This document shows, in pieces, positions 13,471 through 23,825 of a DNA stretch of 64,000 bases. This DNA comes from Ophiocordyceps camponoti-saundersi (nom. inval.) (lineage: Eukaryota > Ascomycota > Sordariomycetes > Hypocreales > Ophiocordycipitaceae), in NCBI GenBank assembly GCA_003339415.1, contig PDHQ01000115.1, positions 1-64,000 on the forward strand. The letters are read 5' to 3'. The translations under genes were made by a program, and so were the position numbers. The notes beneath the pieces are model-generated. The model searched no databases. It was not told the DNA's origin and worked only from the letters and a program-made list of their open reading frames with translations. Position 1 is the first letter of the stretch, and the number at the start of each line of letters is the position of its first letter.

Positions 13471-13939
13471 CCTCTCACTCTCACTCTCGTTCTCACTCCC
13501 GCCCTCCATCCGCGCTCATCATTTTCCTCTCAACTCATGCAGCCACCAGGCATACCTTGGCCCGTCGACTTGTTCCCCTTTAGGACACGCGACCAACATT
13601 TCCCACCCCCCCTTAAACTACGAGGTCAACATGTCCCCCATCGTGATTCCGTTTCGTCCTTCTCCCTCTTTTCGGCGTCAAAAAGCCGCCGTATTGTCTT
13701 CAGACGTTGTGTCTATCACTAGCCCCCGACTACAAAAAGGCTTCGGGCAACATTCCGCTCCCTGCTGCAGGGGTTTACGAGTGACTGGTCTCCCTGTCTG
13801 ACATGCTCTTTACTTCTCGTCGTCCTCTCCCTACTTGTGCTTGTGCTCTTCCCTCTCCACCGCTACCCCCATCGTCATCGATTACGCCGCCAAAACAAAG
13901 AAACATCACACGTGGAAGTCTCAGCCCTGGTCGTCAGCC
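11996..13939. other. intergenic and 5' region of the TAP-like hydrolase gene
   Basis: No gene is supported. The right part is pyrimidine-rich, as fungal promoters and leaders often are. A CTCTCA hexanucleotide array occupies about 13432-13500. An ATTGG (CCAAT) box lies near 13033 and a CACGTGAT near 12737. Translated stretches here are low-complexity Ser/Leu repeats produced by the microsatellite. Confidence 0.55.
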
Positions 13940-15631
13940 ATGGACAGCCTCAGGCCTTATGCCGCTCCTCATCGCCCATACCGTGTAGCAATGTTGGCGG
14001 CGGCGTTGGCCATGACACTTGTCTGTGCTACGGCCCAGGCCGTTCACCCGGACTGCGGCACCATCCGGTTTTATGCGGGCGAGAAGATCGGCTGGAAGCC
14101 TTGTGGCGAGGCCAAGGGCCGCGAGGTCGAGTGCAGTGATATCAACGTGCCCATGGATCAGTTCGGCCCGTCCGGAGTCGACGGCATGACCTTTAACATC
14201 CCGCTGATTCGCATGCGCGGCAAAAATGGGACGCAGAATCTCGTCCTTAACCCAGGCGGACCAGGCGAGAGCGGCCTGGTGTTCCTCCACACGGATGGCG
14301 CCAGTCTACACGACGTGGTGGGAGAAGACTATCACCTGCTGTCGTTCGATCCCCGGGGCATCGGCCTTTCGCGACCGGCCGCGGCCTGCTATCCGACCCG
14401 GGACGCGCGGAGAACCCGGTTCCAGTACACGGATCCGGACTCCATCAGCCAGAGCGTCACGCGCTACGCCTGGACCAAGAACTACGTGCAGTCGTGCGCC
14501 GACACGATGAAGGGCTACGGCAAGTACATCAACACGCCGCAGACGGCCGCCGACATGAACAGCATCCTCGACGCCGTCGGTCAACAGCGGATGCTGTTCT
14601 GGGGCTTCAGCTACGGCAGCTTGCTGGGCCAGACGTACGCTCAGCTGTACCCTGATCGGTCGAGCCGGATCATCATCGACGGCGTCACCGACTTCTTTGA
14701 CTGGTACGAGGAGCCCATCCTGCGCGGCGACTTTGTCGACACCACCAACGTGCTCGACGGCTTTCTCGACGAGTGCGCCAAGGCCGGCGCTAGTTGTGAA
14801 CTGGCAAAGCACGGCCCGACCAAGAAGGAACTGCAGCAGAAGCTCATGGGCTTCCTACGGGACTTGTCGGCGCACCCGATGCCGGTGTACGTCGACATCT
14901 TCAAGCAGGGCGTGCTGGACTATTCGACCGTTCTCAACGAGATGATCTACTCGAGTCTGTTTGCGCCCTCTACGTGGCCGCTGCTGGCCCGGCGGCTGGC
15001 CCAGATCATGGACGGTAACGCGACCGAGGTCTTCCTCGCTCACGGCGACTACGATCTGGGCGAGACGGGGAGAACAGACGGCAACGACGAGGTCAACGAC
15101 ATTGTCGAAATCAACGACGGCTTGTCCGGGCCCGAGCACTGGCCAGAAGGCAGAAAGGGCCTGGTGAACATGCTCAAGCCCTGGTACGAGTCGTCGCCGT
15201 TCTTCTTCCAGATGAACCGCGAGTACTACGCCAAGCAGCAGTGGACGATAGAAAAGGGTCACGACTTCGTGCCGAAGCGCAAGGTGCGGACGACGCATCC
15301 GATGCTGATCATCTCGACGACATACGATCCCATCTGCCCGCTGGTGTCGGCCAAGAGGTCGCAGGAGACGTTTGAGAACTCGAGCCTGATCGAGATCAAG
15401 GGCTACGGGCACTGTTCGCTGTCGCTGGCGTCGCTGTGCATGGCCAAGCACCTACGTCGCTACCTCGGGAACGGCACGATGCCGGAAAGCAGCCACACGT
15501 TTTGCGAGGCTGACCGGCCTTACTTCCCGCCGCTTACGGAGCCTCGGTTTGTCATGGCGGAGGAGCCGAGAATCAGCAATGCACAGGTTGCGCTGGCGGA
15601 GGTGTCACGGATGAGACGCCGGCGGCGGTGA
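13940..15631 (+). CDS. secreted TAP-like alpha/beta hydrolase (serine peptidase-like)
   Basis: One uninterrupted frame of 563 residues. I start at the ATG at 13940, in a good context (GCCATGG), because it places a signal peptide at the N-terminus: a basic stretch, then MLAAALAMTLVCATAQA with likely cleavage after it. The frame is open 35 codons further upstream, but that part looks like leader. The protein resembles tripeptidyl-aminopeptidase-like hydrolases. It has an oxyanion-region NPGGPGESG, DPRGIGLS, nucleophile elbow GFSYGS, a late Asp in TYDPICP and His in GYGHCS, which together form a Ser-Asp-His triad. Several Asn-X-Ser/Thr sites fit secretion. The substrate cannot be told from sequence; peptides or esters are both possible. 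The C-terminus is Arg-rich. Confidence 0.88.
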   Translation: MDSLRPYAAPHRPYRVAMLAAALAMTLVCATAQAVHPDCGTIRFYAGEKIGWKPCGEAKGREVECSDINVPMDQFGPSGVDGMTFNIPLIRMRGKNGTQNLVLNPGGPGESGLVFLHTDGASLHDVVGEDYHLLSFDPRGIGLSRPAAACYPTRDARRTRFQYTDPDSISQSVTRYAWTKNYVQSCADTMKGYGKYINTPQTAADMNSILDAVGQQRMLFWGFSYGSLLGQTYAQLYPDRSSRIIIDGVTDFFDWYEEPILRGDFVDTTNVLDGFLDECAKAGASCELAKHGPTKKELQQKLMGFLRDLSAHPMPVYVDIFKQGVLDYSTVLNEMIYSSLFAPSTWPLLARRLAQIMDGNATEVFLAHGDYDLGETGRTDGNDEVNDIVEINDGLSGPEHWPEGRKGLVNMLKPWYESSPFFFQMNREYYAKQQWTIEKGHDFVPKRKVRTTHPMLIISTTYDPICPLVSAKRSQETFENSSLIEIKGYGHCSLSLASLCMAKHLRRYLGNGTMPESSHTFCEADRPYFPPLTEPRFVMAEEPRISNAQVALAEVSRMRRRRR

Positions 15632-16340
15632 TGATGGGGGGGTGGGTGACGATGATGATGACGACGATGACGATGATGAATAAGAAGATTTGTATTTTCT
15701 TTTTTTTTCCTCCTTTGATGCATATACCATGGCGTTTCATCGCTATTTATCCGTGTCATCTAGGTGCCTTGCTTTGTCCCTACACACAAACAAAGGTGAC
15801 GATGACGAAGTCGATGAAGAAGACGAAGAAGAAGAAGAACAAAAGAAGAGCAGAAGAACAGGAACGAAGCCCCTTAGTCAGAAGCTGAGACTCCCCGTCT
15901 TTGATTGGCTGATGGGCGCTGTAGACTGTATAGTCATCCAGTAAGATTAGGTGCCTTACCTGCTAAGAGTAGGCTCCTGATTAGCGGTAGAACAAGGGCA
16001 GCATGCAATCCCGCCCCCACTTTCTTCACTCCCGAGCCTCACCCTCGTTAGCGCTCCTCTCTCGCTCCCCTCTCTCGTCCTCCGTCTCTTTCTCTCTCTT
16101 TTCTCTCATAGTCTCCCGTCTCTTGGGACCTCTCGTCGTGTCTCTCGCTACTCGGCTTCGTAACTTGGCCTTGTCGTTCTTTTGCTTCTCCTCATACATC
16201 TCCATCGTCTTCGCCTCTTTCCACCACCGACCAGCGCCGATCCAGCCTCATCTCTCCCGCCCCCCCCCATCCATGTGGCCGCCCATCGGGGCGCCTTCAT
16301 CGCCTGTCCTCGCCGTCGGATACGGACGCTTGTTGCTCTG
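15632..16340. other. intergenic, leader of the EAF-like gene
   Basis: The left part has GATGAT/GACGAAG-type trinucleotide repeats (about 15632-15680 and 15796-15860). A CCAAT-type ATTGGCTGATGG lies near 15903. The right part (16000-16340) is strongly CT-rich, consistent with a promoter or leader. No gene seen. Confidence 0.5.
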
Positions 16341-17543
16341 ATGGCGGCCCTCATCGATCCCACCGTTCGGGGGAAATACCCCGTCATCCTCGGTGATGGC
16401 ATGTTGGGCAAGACGTCTAATGATATCTTCACTGGCGTGCGCTGTACGACCTATTGCCTCATTGCCCTGCCCATGTCTTCTTCTTCCTCCTTTCTCGCTG
16501 ACCGCTAAACAAACAAACAAGACAACCACAAGCCGACCCTATCAACGGCTGACGGCCCGGCTCATGCGCGACTCAAGCCTTCGCAGCCTGGAAAGACGAC
16601 GTCTTACGATCTGTCGTATAATGACGGCGGCTCCGCCTACGCCTTTGCCGGCACCCGCTCCATTGACAAGAACCAATATGTCTTGCACTTTGATCCCGAG
16701 CGCAAGGCCTTCATCCTCGACCGCATCGACTCCACCTTTAACATGAACCTGACCCGTCTGCCGGGCAACTCGGATCCTGCCAAGCTCGCCCGCCAATATC
16801 CTCACCTCGACGAGGCGAAAGCTGCAGACAGCAAGCCAGGCGCTCAATCTCCTGCTGCATCTCCTACCGCATCCCCTCCCCCTCCCCCTCCTGCTGCTGC
16901 TCCCGCTGCTCCCGCTCCGACCTCACAGCCGGCTGGCTCCGGTAACGCCCGCGGCAAGTCGGCCAAGACGTCCAGTGCCAAGGCCAATGCACATCCGCCA
17001 AGACGTAAAGCCGATAAGCCGCAGCAAAAGGCCGTCGAGCTATCCCTCCCGAAACCCGAACCAACGCCGAAGCCTTCACCTAAGAAAGAAGCGCCGTCAA
17101 AGCCCAAGCCGCAAGACGAAGAAGAGGAAGAGGACGATGACGACGGCGGCCTGCTCGTCGAATACCCCGGCGGAAATAACGCCACCGGCAAGATGACCGA
17201 CTTCTCGCCCGCCTTCCCCCCGCCTCGACGTTTCGATGATTTTATGGACCAGCGCGACTCTGAGGGCGACGCAGATGGCGAGAGCGACGGCGAAATCGAC
17301 TTCGACTTTAAGCTGCCTAGCCCCGTCAACAACCCTCCCCCGCTGGGCAATGGCAGCCTCCACCGCCGCAGTCACCCGAACGGCGATGACCCAACCGACG
17401 ACGCGGCGGCCGACGACGCCGTCAGCGTGAACATGGAAGACGACCTAGAGAAGGAGTTGGAGAACGCCTTTGAGGACCTGGCCAACAGCCAAGAGGGGAC
17501 GCCCGACGGGGGTGACGAAAGTGAGATTAGCGAGGAGGACTAA
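16341..17543 (+). CDS. EAF-family RNA polymerase II elongation factor (ELL-associated factor N-terminal domain)
   Basis: Two exons, 16341-16443 and 16522-17543, joined across a 78-base intron (GTACGA donor, GCTAAAC branch, AAG acceptor), give 374 residues. The N-terminal 110 residues carry the EAF pattern: DPTVRGKYPVILGD, then YNHKP spanning the splice junction, then a beta-rich segment ending in HFDPERKAFILDRIDSTFN. ELL/EAF complexes stimulate RNA polymerase II elongation in the nucleus. The remainder is a disordered tail of Pro/Ala, Lys-rich and very acidic tracts (EEEEEDDDD, and a C-terminus rich in Glu and Asp), as in EAF transactivation regions. The ATG at 16341 is the first that gives the conserved N-terminus. 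Confidence 0.83.
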
Positions 17544-18037
17544 GCCGTCACATGTTTGTATGTACACTGCGCCCGGTTTTTTTTTTCCCTTTCCCTTATT
17601 CTCGTCGACGCTGGAGTCAGTCTTTGTCTTGGTGGGGTTTTGTTCTTTTACCGACTCCCCTGCTACGCCTGCACGTGTGTGGACGTCGGTAGGTATGGTT
17701 GTATCGGCGCTATGCTGAGAGGGGAGAAAAAGACAGCGTTGAATTTGGGAGGCTTGTCGTGTCGGTGAAACTAAAGCAGTTGAACGAAGCTGCCGGCCAT
17801 TGTTGTCCGTATAGGATTTTGTTTCCGAGAAAGGCGTTGAATTGGATGCCTTTTCTGTACGATTGGTTTAGCTGGCTTCGATTCTGGGTTGTGAACCGCG
17901 AGGATCGTTGTCTAGCCTAGATGAGACGAAGGCTTTGACTATGTTCAAGAGCTCTTTCATTCCTCGTCGTACACACATTATGTTTATACATACAGACATA
18001 TGTACATGACCATACACACACGTAAACGAGACAAACT
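17544..18037. other. intergenic region between convergent EAF and POP1 genes
   Basis: The region lies between the 3' ends of two convergent genes and probably holds both 3' UTRs. It contains T-rich stretches (17573-17586) and a CATA-type microsatellite near 17985-18005. No gene seen. Confidence 0.5.
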
Positions 18038-20665
18038 TCACAAAGCCTCCCAACGAGCAAGCCAGCCAACATTCTCACCCGCATTCCTCACAACACAGAA
18101 CCCAGCCTCGTCCGCACCGGCCTCACGCAAATCAGCGACGACGGACGCGGCGAGCACGCAGCCGAAGGCCACGCCGCGGCCGGCGACGAGGTTGAAGCAT
18201 CCTGACGTGACGAAGCCTATGAGCTGGTCCCTCGAGGGGATGAGGGGATGACGCATCACGATTTCATTCGCGTCTTCGGGTTGGAGGAGTTCACGGGCGA
18301 GTAACTTCTTCCGAACTTCCATATCTCGCGTCTTTGAATCGCGAGGGTTTTTTTTTCCCCTTTGGAAGAGACGGTGATTCCTCGTCGCGAGCCATTGCGC
18401 GCGTAGGTCGTGCGGGAGAGTCGTGCGGATCGAGGAGGGGACTTCGGCTTCTGTTTGGGGAGGGAGGCGGTAGATTCGTGCGCAGGGCTTGGCTGTGCCT
18501 CTGCCTGTGAGGGTGAGTCGGACTTGGAGGGTGGTGGAGGGGGGGGGGGGGGGGGGGGTGAGGTCTTTGATGAGGGGGGTTAGTTGGCTTTTGGAGAGGG
18601 CGTTGAGACGGGCGAGGGATGGAAAGGGATCTGTTTCTTTGGCTTCTTCTTTCTTTTCTTGTCCTTCTTTTCCTCTTTTTTCCTTCCCTTTTCCTGCTTC
18701 GGCTTCTGCTTCTTGAGGCGTCGACGGCGGCGGCGGCGGCGTTGGTGACGATGGTGCTTCTTGTCGCGGCAGACTCAACAGCAGCTCGAAATGACAAGCA
18801 AGCCCATCACCAACCTCCCCCTTCCGCCCGGCCCCAAGATCAAGAGCCTCCCAAGCAATCCTCCGGCTCTTTGGGCGACGCCGCCACTGATCCCTTCTCG
18901 AAACTCTCTGCTCCGCTTCCCACCGCGCCCCCGCATCCGTAGCCGGAAAGTCGGCGGGGAACCAGGGCATGCCTCGCTCGTGAGAGACCTGAATCGCTTC
19001 GCTGAGGCCGCCGAAGCGAGGGACGGATCCGGACGCGAGGGGCGTCCGCACCAGGCTGTGCCACAGGCCGGCGATGCACTTCCACGGCGCTAGGACGGTC
19101 CAGCTTCCCTGGCTGTGGTGGAAGCCGGTCGGGCGCGAGGCGATGAGCATGATGGGAATAGGGGGATCGACAGGGGTCAGAGGCGGGGGTTGTCCCGCTG
19201 CGGCGGCACCTCGTCGTCGGTCAATGGCCTTCTGTGACGGGAGACACGACGCTCGATGACGGGCGTTGCGGTCGAAGAGGGCCGACGACTCTGGCTCTTC
19301 GTCTGCAGGCCACTCCGCCACGATACGTAGCAGCTTCATCTGCGCCTCGTCGTCGCCGGTCGGGAACGGCCTACGGCGCGGCGGGAAGCGCAGCCGGGGA
19401 TCCTGGATGCAAAAGGCCAAGAGGGCACCGGCCGGGAGCGTGGCGGGATTTGTCAAGCCGTCGAGAGAGGTGAAGACGCCGGCGTGCTTTGATTGCGGGA
19501 CACCGTCTTTCGTGAATGGCGTCAGCACGGCGAGAAGGGCTTCCGTCGAAGCCGGGCCTGATAGCTCTAGACTACCAATCTCGAACCGCAGGTCCTCGAT
19601 GTACATCCGCGGCTTTTCCATCTTCGTCAGCCGCAGCAGCTCTTCGAAGAGTTCGAGAAAGGCCGAGGGATGGACTCTCAGGTAGACCTGTCGCTTGTCG
19701 CCCTCGTCCGGAGAAGTGGCCTTCCACACGACCGTGGCCGGACACACGAGACGGCGACAGCCCTCCTTCTCGCGACTCAGCAAGCCGGACCAGGCTCTCG
19801 CACCCGCACGCCATCGCCTTCCCCTCTCGTTCCAGCAAGAGTCTTGGTCGATGCCGACGCGCTTCAAAACTCTCTCGACGCCGGCGACAGAGCCATACAG
19901 GCTGATGGTGCTCATGTAGCTCATGTCCCAGAGCATGGTGCCCCTGTCGCCGTGGGACCGGTGTGTAAGCCGATAGACCTTGTCATTGGGCGTGACGGGG
20001 ATGGCGAAGCGCCAGAGGGGGTTCTTGGGGTCCGTCATGCGCGCGCGCTTGGCGTGCCAGGCGTGAGTAGGAAGCCAAGTCTTGTTGATCTGTCGTCTCC
20101 TAAACTTGGCCGCCGGCCGAGGCGGCTCGTTGAGTTGATTTCTTCGGATCTTTGGCCGTGGCTGACGGCCGACGACGGCACCCACAGGCTCAGCGGCGCC
20201 ACCGTCCTTGAGCTTCTTCCGCCTCTTTCGAGCTACCAGAAGAGCAATCTTCTTGGCTGTCTCGGCCCGCAGACGAGCCCTCGTAGTTCTCGGTTTCCGC
20301 CTTCTGGCCTCGACGAGAGGCGTATTATCATCGACCATCTCCCGTTTCGCGCGGGCCCGTAACCGACGAGGGATTCTCTTGGGGTTATGGCTCGCGTTGC
20401 GGCGACGCAAGCCCCGAGGAACCTTTTGGAAAGCCCGACTTGCGCCAACGGCCTTGGAGCTCGCCATGCTCTGTTCCAATGCCCGAATCTCGAACTCGTG
20501 AGCGGCCACAAAGGCCTGGAGGTCAAGCTCGCCGTCCTTGAAGGCCGCATCGGGAGGTTGGACGGGGATGCTGCGGGCAGCGTGGATCTTGGCTCTTTTC
20601 TGACGTGCCGGGTCATGTTGAGCGTCGGCGGGGGGCGCATCGCGCTTCTTCCCTTTCGGCGCCAT
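18038..20665 (-). CDS. POP1: ribonuclease P/MRP protein subunit POP1
   Basis: A single intronless frame of 875 residues, close to yeast Pop1. The protein is the large scaffold subunit of RNase P (tRNA 5' maturation) and RNase MRP (rRNA processing), acting in the nucleus and nucleolus. The N-terminal POP1 domain is clear: AFVAAHEFEIRALEQSM, then FQKVPRGLRRRNASHNPKR and a run of basic patches to about residue 260, including TWLPTHAWHAKRARM. A POPLD-type segment lies near residues 500-610 (IPIMLIASRPTGFHHSQGSW, followed by GLWHSLV). The region about 640-720 is a low-complexity insert (Pro run from a G tract at 18539-18558, then Lys/Glu-rich). The start Met is followed by a basic leader, and no earlier in-frame Met was seen. 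It is convergent with the EAF-like gene. Confidence 0.95.
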   Translation of the reverse strand: MAPKGKKRDAPPADAQHDPARQKRAKIHAARSIPVQPPDAAFKDGELDLQAFVAAHEFEIRALEQSMASSKAVGASRAFQKVPRGLRRRNASHNPKRIPRRLRARAKREMVDDNTPLVEARRRKPRTTRARLRAETAKKIALLVARKRRKKLKDGGAAEPVGAVVGRQPRPKIRRNQLNEPPRPAAKFRRRQINKTWLPTHAWHAKRARMTDPKNPLWRFAIPVTPNDKVYRLTHRSHGDRGTMLWDMSYMSTISLYGSVAGVERVLKRVGIDQDSCWNERGRRWRAGARAWSGLLSREKEGCRRLVCPATVVWKATSPDEGDKRQVYLRVHPSAFLELFEELLRLTKMEKPRMYIEDLRFEIGSLELSGPASTEALLAVLTPFTKDGVPQSKHAGVFTSLDGLTNPATLPAGALLAFCIQDPRLRFPPRRRPFPTGDDEAQMKLLRIVAEWPADEEPESSALFDRNARHRASCLPSQKAIDRRRGAAAAGQPPPLTPVDPPIPIMLIASRPTGFHHSQGSWTVLAPWKCIAGLWHSLVRTPLASGSVPRFGGLSEAIQVSHERGMPWFPADFPATDAGARWEAEQRVSRRDQWRRRPKSRRIAWEALDLGAGRKGEVGDGLACHFELLLSLPRQEAPSSPTPPPPPSTPQEAEAEAGKGKEKRGKEGQEKKEEAKETDPFPSLARLNALSKSQLTPLIKDLTPPPPPPSTTLQVRLTLTGRGTAKPCARIYRLPPQTEAEVPSSIRTTLPHDLRAQWLATRNHRLFQRGKKNPRDSKTRDMEVRKKLLARELLQPEDANEIVMRHPLIPSRDQLIGFVTSGCFNLVAGRGVAFGCVLAASVVADLREAGADEAGFCVVRNAGENVGWLARWEAL

Positions 20666-21155
20666 GGATACGGGGGCGCGCGCGGAGAGAGAGGGGGGGG
20701 AGAGAGGGGGAGAGGAGGAGGTAGAGAGAGAGAGATGGGAGAGAGTGCGAGAGAAGGAGAGAGAAGGAGAGAGTGAGGTTGGATGAGGCTCAACTTGAAG
20801 GGAAACACAATTTTTGCAGCTTGTGCTTTGATGCTGTATTATGTCACATGTGCACAGTGGTGTGTATGTACCTGCCTATCCCGACCTATCCACCAACCAA
20901 GGTCGTATTGCCGCGTCTGCAGAACATGCCGCATCACTTGTCTGCAAGGACCTCTTGGCCGGGGAGCCAGGATTCGGCCCCCAGCCGCCGAGTGAGGCCC
21001 CTACAGGCTTGCAAGGTTATCTGCCTATAAAGAGGCGCGCCTCCGTGCAGTCTGGCTTACACCTTTCGGCGCAATCGATGCTGTGTGTATTCTTTGTTCC
21101 TAGGCAACTCAACAGCCTCGATAACCGGCTGCTCCTTTGATCGTCCGTCTCAGTC
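20666..21155. other. divergent promoter region between POP1 and the APH-like kinase gene
   Basis: The POP1 side (about 20680-20775) is almost pure GA on the plus strand, that is CT-rich on the sense strand of POP1. The right side contains a TATA box listed separately. No gene seen. Confidence 0.5.
21026..21031 (+). promoter_or_regulatory. TATA box of the APH-like kinase gene
   Basis: TATAAA lies 130 bases before the start ATG, followed by the palindrome GGCGCGCC. Spacing and orientation fit a core promoter for the gene that starts at 21156. Assigned by position only. Confidence 0.4.
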
Positions 21156-22022
21156 ATGGCGGACGACGAGCCTTGTGCTGCATGCAGCTGGACCCAAGAA
21201 CGCCGAGAATCCTGCCGATATAAAAGCCACATCAAGCTCTTCTACGAAATGGGCGACCGCGGCGTTTGGGCCATAGGTTCCAACCTGATTATCAAGGAAA
21301 CGTCCGTCAACCCGCCCAACTTCGAAGTCAGGAACACCCAGTTCATCCGACATCATACCACTGTACCGGTCCCAGAAACCGTCCAAGAATGGAGTGAGAA
21401 CGATCGTTACTTCTTGGTTATGAAACGGGTTCCGGGCTCAACGCTGCATGAGTTGTGGCCCTCCATGTCTGAGTCGGAGAAGGACTCCATCGCCAAGCAG
21501 ACGGTTGACTATCTCGGTCAGCTTCGAAAACTTCACTCAAACAGCGTGGAGAGCCTCGGCGGGGGACCAGTTTATTCGGCCTTTTTGTTTTGCAACGGCT
21601 ACGGTCTTCCTCACGGACCTTGTTCCTCTGACGATCAGCTCTGGAAAGAAATGGCAAAAGCTTTGAGCGAAGTGCCGGAAAACGCTCGTCATCAATTGCA
21701 ACAACGCATGCCCATGGCCAAGCCGTATACATTCACTCACGGGGATTTGGCAACGCGGAATATCATGGTCAGCAATGGTAAAGTCACGGGCATAATCGAC
21801 TGGGAGAACAGTGGCTTCTTCCCCGTTTGGTGGGAGTTTGTGGCCGCGAGAATAAGTCACGATGACGATGATCGTGCATGGAAGGCTCTGTTGCGAAAGC
21901 GGATGGAAGATTACACGGATGCTCTTGAGTTTTGGCTTGATTATGATGCGCTCTCGAGTTATCCAGATCTTGAGAGTCGGGGCAAGAGGCTGATTGAAGA
22001 CTCAGAAAGCCGAAGTGGGTAG
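21156..22022 (+). CDS. aminoglycoside phosphotransferase (APH)-family kinase-like protein
   Basis: A single frame of 288 residues, usual for fungal APH-family proteins. The kinase-like fold signatures are a Lys in LIIKETS (about residue 48), a hinge segment FLVMKRVPGSTL, the catalytic loop HGDLATRNIMV (about residues 196-206) and the metal-binding IIDWE (about 213-217), followed by PVWWEFV. These proteins phosphorylate small molecules such as choline, amino sugars or unknown metabolites; the fungal expansions are mostly uncharacterised, so no substrate is assigned. It has no signal peptide, so it is probably cytosolic. A TATA box lies 130 bases upstream. Confidence 0.88.
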   Translation: MADDEPCAACSWTQERRESCRYKSHIKLFYEMGDRGVWAIGSNLIIKETSVNPPNFEVRNTQFIRHHTTVPVPETVQEWSENDRYFLVMKRVPGSTLHELWPSMSESEKDSIAKQTVDYLGQLRKLHSNSVESLGGGPVYSAFLFCNGYGLPHGPCSSDDQLWKEMAKALSEVPENARHQLQQRMPMAKPYTFTHGDLATRNIMVSNGKVTGIIDWENSGFFPVWWEFVAARISHDDDDRAWKALLRKRMEDYTDALEFWLDYDALSSYPDLESRGKRLIEDSESRSG

Positions 22023-22132
22023 AAATTGGACAGCATCAACGACCGGAACATGATTTACTTCCGCAGTCGCTCCAGTGAGCATCGAGAGATGGCTGCAGAA
22101 ATACAGTACAGAAGAGGCGGAAATTCCCCCGT

Positions 22133-22279
22133 TCAGCTCTTGAGGCCATAATCGTTTCGGCCGCTCTTGTTCTGTCGGGCTACTCTGCCGGTCGACACAT
22201 GCATGGCCAGCCGAGCACCACAGTATTCGCACGTTTTCTTTCCTGTCATGTTGCCTCTCTTGCACTTGGGGCAGTTCAT
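22133..22279 (-). CDS. candidate 48-residue zinc-ribbon microprotein
   Basis: Reading the minus strand from the ATG at 22279 gives 48 codons and a stop at 22133. It encodes MNCPKCKRG, then NMTGKKTCEYCGARL, then a basic tail ending NDYGLKS. The four cysteines form C-x2-C-x11-C-x2-C, the spacing of a zinc ribbon or rubredoxin knuckle pair, with the typical CPKC and CEYCG knuckles. It lies 110 bases from the convergent end of the APH-like kinase gene. The frame stays open 15 codons upstream of the Met and a possible acceptor (TACAG) lies there, so it could be the last exon of a longer gene. The family is not recognised. Expression is unknown. Confidence 0.45.
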   Translation of the reverse strand: MNCPKCKRGNMTGKKTCEYCGARLAMHVSTGRVARQNKSGRNDYGLKS

Positions 22280-23825
22280 CTTGAATGAGATGGGCGTTCG
22301 TCGATTGCTGTACTCGGAAACAGATTAGAGTCCGCAGAAATCTCCGAAGTAGGCACATACTGGTCTCTTCGTGTCTGTGTAGAACGTGTCGATGTAGAAA
22401 CGGATTGGATGAAGAAGACGTGAGGAGACGAGGACAAATGCGACACGCTTTATACTTTCTTCCTCCGAGTGAAGCTGTAGCAGGCTCAACCTGGGGGGGC
22501 ATGCGACGCCCATCCGCATCGGAGGAGACCGGTACTGTATCCTCCCTGTCAGGATCTTTGTCGTCAGTCACTTCGCCGCCACACAAGCAGGGATCACATG
22601 CAGCGGAGGAGGTAACAATTAGCCGCTTCCAGGCCTTGCGGCGATTTCCCAAAGGGATCACAGCCCGTGGTAGGGCATGCATCAGTAAACTGATTTGAAT
22701 GCCTCATGAGAACACATAGGCGCGGGGGTCAACTTCGCCAGACTCCCTGCCAGAGTCACTCATGCAGATTCAAGGTTGTCACTCGTGAGTGTGACTCACA
22801 GATATGAGCCACTCGACTTACCAGTCTCGCATCGACGCCCCCGAGCAGGTAGAAGCCGAGCGCTTCTCTCCACCACACGACGGGCGCGTATGCCCCTTGA
22901 CTCGGCCCGAGCCGCGGCAGGTTTCGCCGTATCGTTGAGAGAGAGAGAGCGCGATGAGTCGAGTGCACCTTTTGATGAGACGAAACTCAGCGTACAAAAG
23001 CTTTGACGTATGAGATTGGGGAGTATCATCTTCGGCCGATTGTCAAGTACATCGACCGTTGCAAAGTCGAACGTAATCGCATAACCGTTCACAATTTCAA
23101 AGGCGACCCGGTTGTCGAGAATCGCTCTGTGAGCCCCCATCAACGAATATGACAGCAACAGGACGTTGATACTCACATACATACATACATGCAGCCACTT
23201 GGAGAGTCCTCCACATTACATGTACAGCCAGCCTGCACTAAATCTTGTTCAGCCAGTTCGTGCAATAGCCTCTTCCCGTTCAATGTCGACAAGGCGTGCT
23301 GGTGCGAGCGGCTCCAGTAACCGACTCGGGTTTCTTTGGCTAGGAGATGAATGAACCAGTAGACGGCGACGACCGGCTTCTTCACCCCGACTCCTGAAGC
23401 ACACTGTGTGCCCTGGGTAGGCTCTTCATCTCAGCCAGTGTGCGAAAGTGCAGCTTTGGTCGCCAAAACGTCTCGACGAGAGTTCGGATGCGCTGAACGA
23501 TCAGATATCTCCTACTACTAGGGGGGGTCTCAAAAGCGACCCCCCTTCTCGACCCACGCTCCAGGGAGAAGGGGGAGAAGTTTCTTGCCCCACTTTCTGT
23601 CTCTTCACTGTCTTCAGCACTTTGATTTCACGGATAGATAGGTAATCCTGCTAGGGCGATATAGTGGAGAATGAAATTCCTTTAAACAGAAAAACAAGTA
23701 CCTTTTCTACCTAGTGAATTTAGTGTGGCACTAGGTATACTTTTTTAAAGCTGAGAACCGGCGCTAGACCGTCCAAGAAATCGATAGCAAAACCGTAAAG
23801 GCCAATGGCCGAGGCCTTGCCTACC
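22280..23825. other. intergenic, no supported gene
   Basis: Several frames of 60-130 codons exist on both strands but none shows a family motif. GA/CT repeat (GAGAGAGAGA near 22937) and CATA repeats (23175-23190) are present. A perfect hairpin of G7TC and GAC6 with an 8-base loop lies at about 23521-23545. A minus-strand stretch near 23000-23150 reads like a short globular peptide (FEIVNGYAITFDFATVDVLD) and might be a decayed gene, but ends cannot be set. Confidence 0.4.

Noticed and set aside
13158..13801. Overlapping plus-strand ORFs with Ser-Leu or Ser-His repeats
   Set aside because: They translate the CTCTCA microsatellite in several frames; the region is the leader of the TAP-like hydrolase gene.
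14306..15451. Long minus-strand ORFs opposite the TAP-like hydrolase gene
   Set aside because: Shadow frames caused by GC-rich third codon positions of the real gene.
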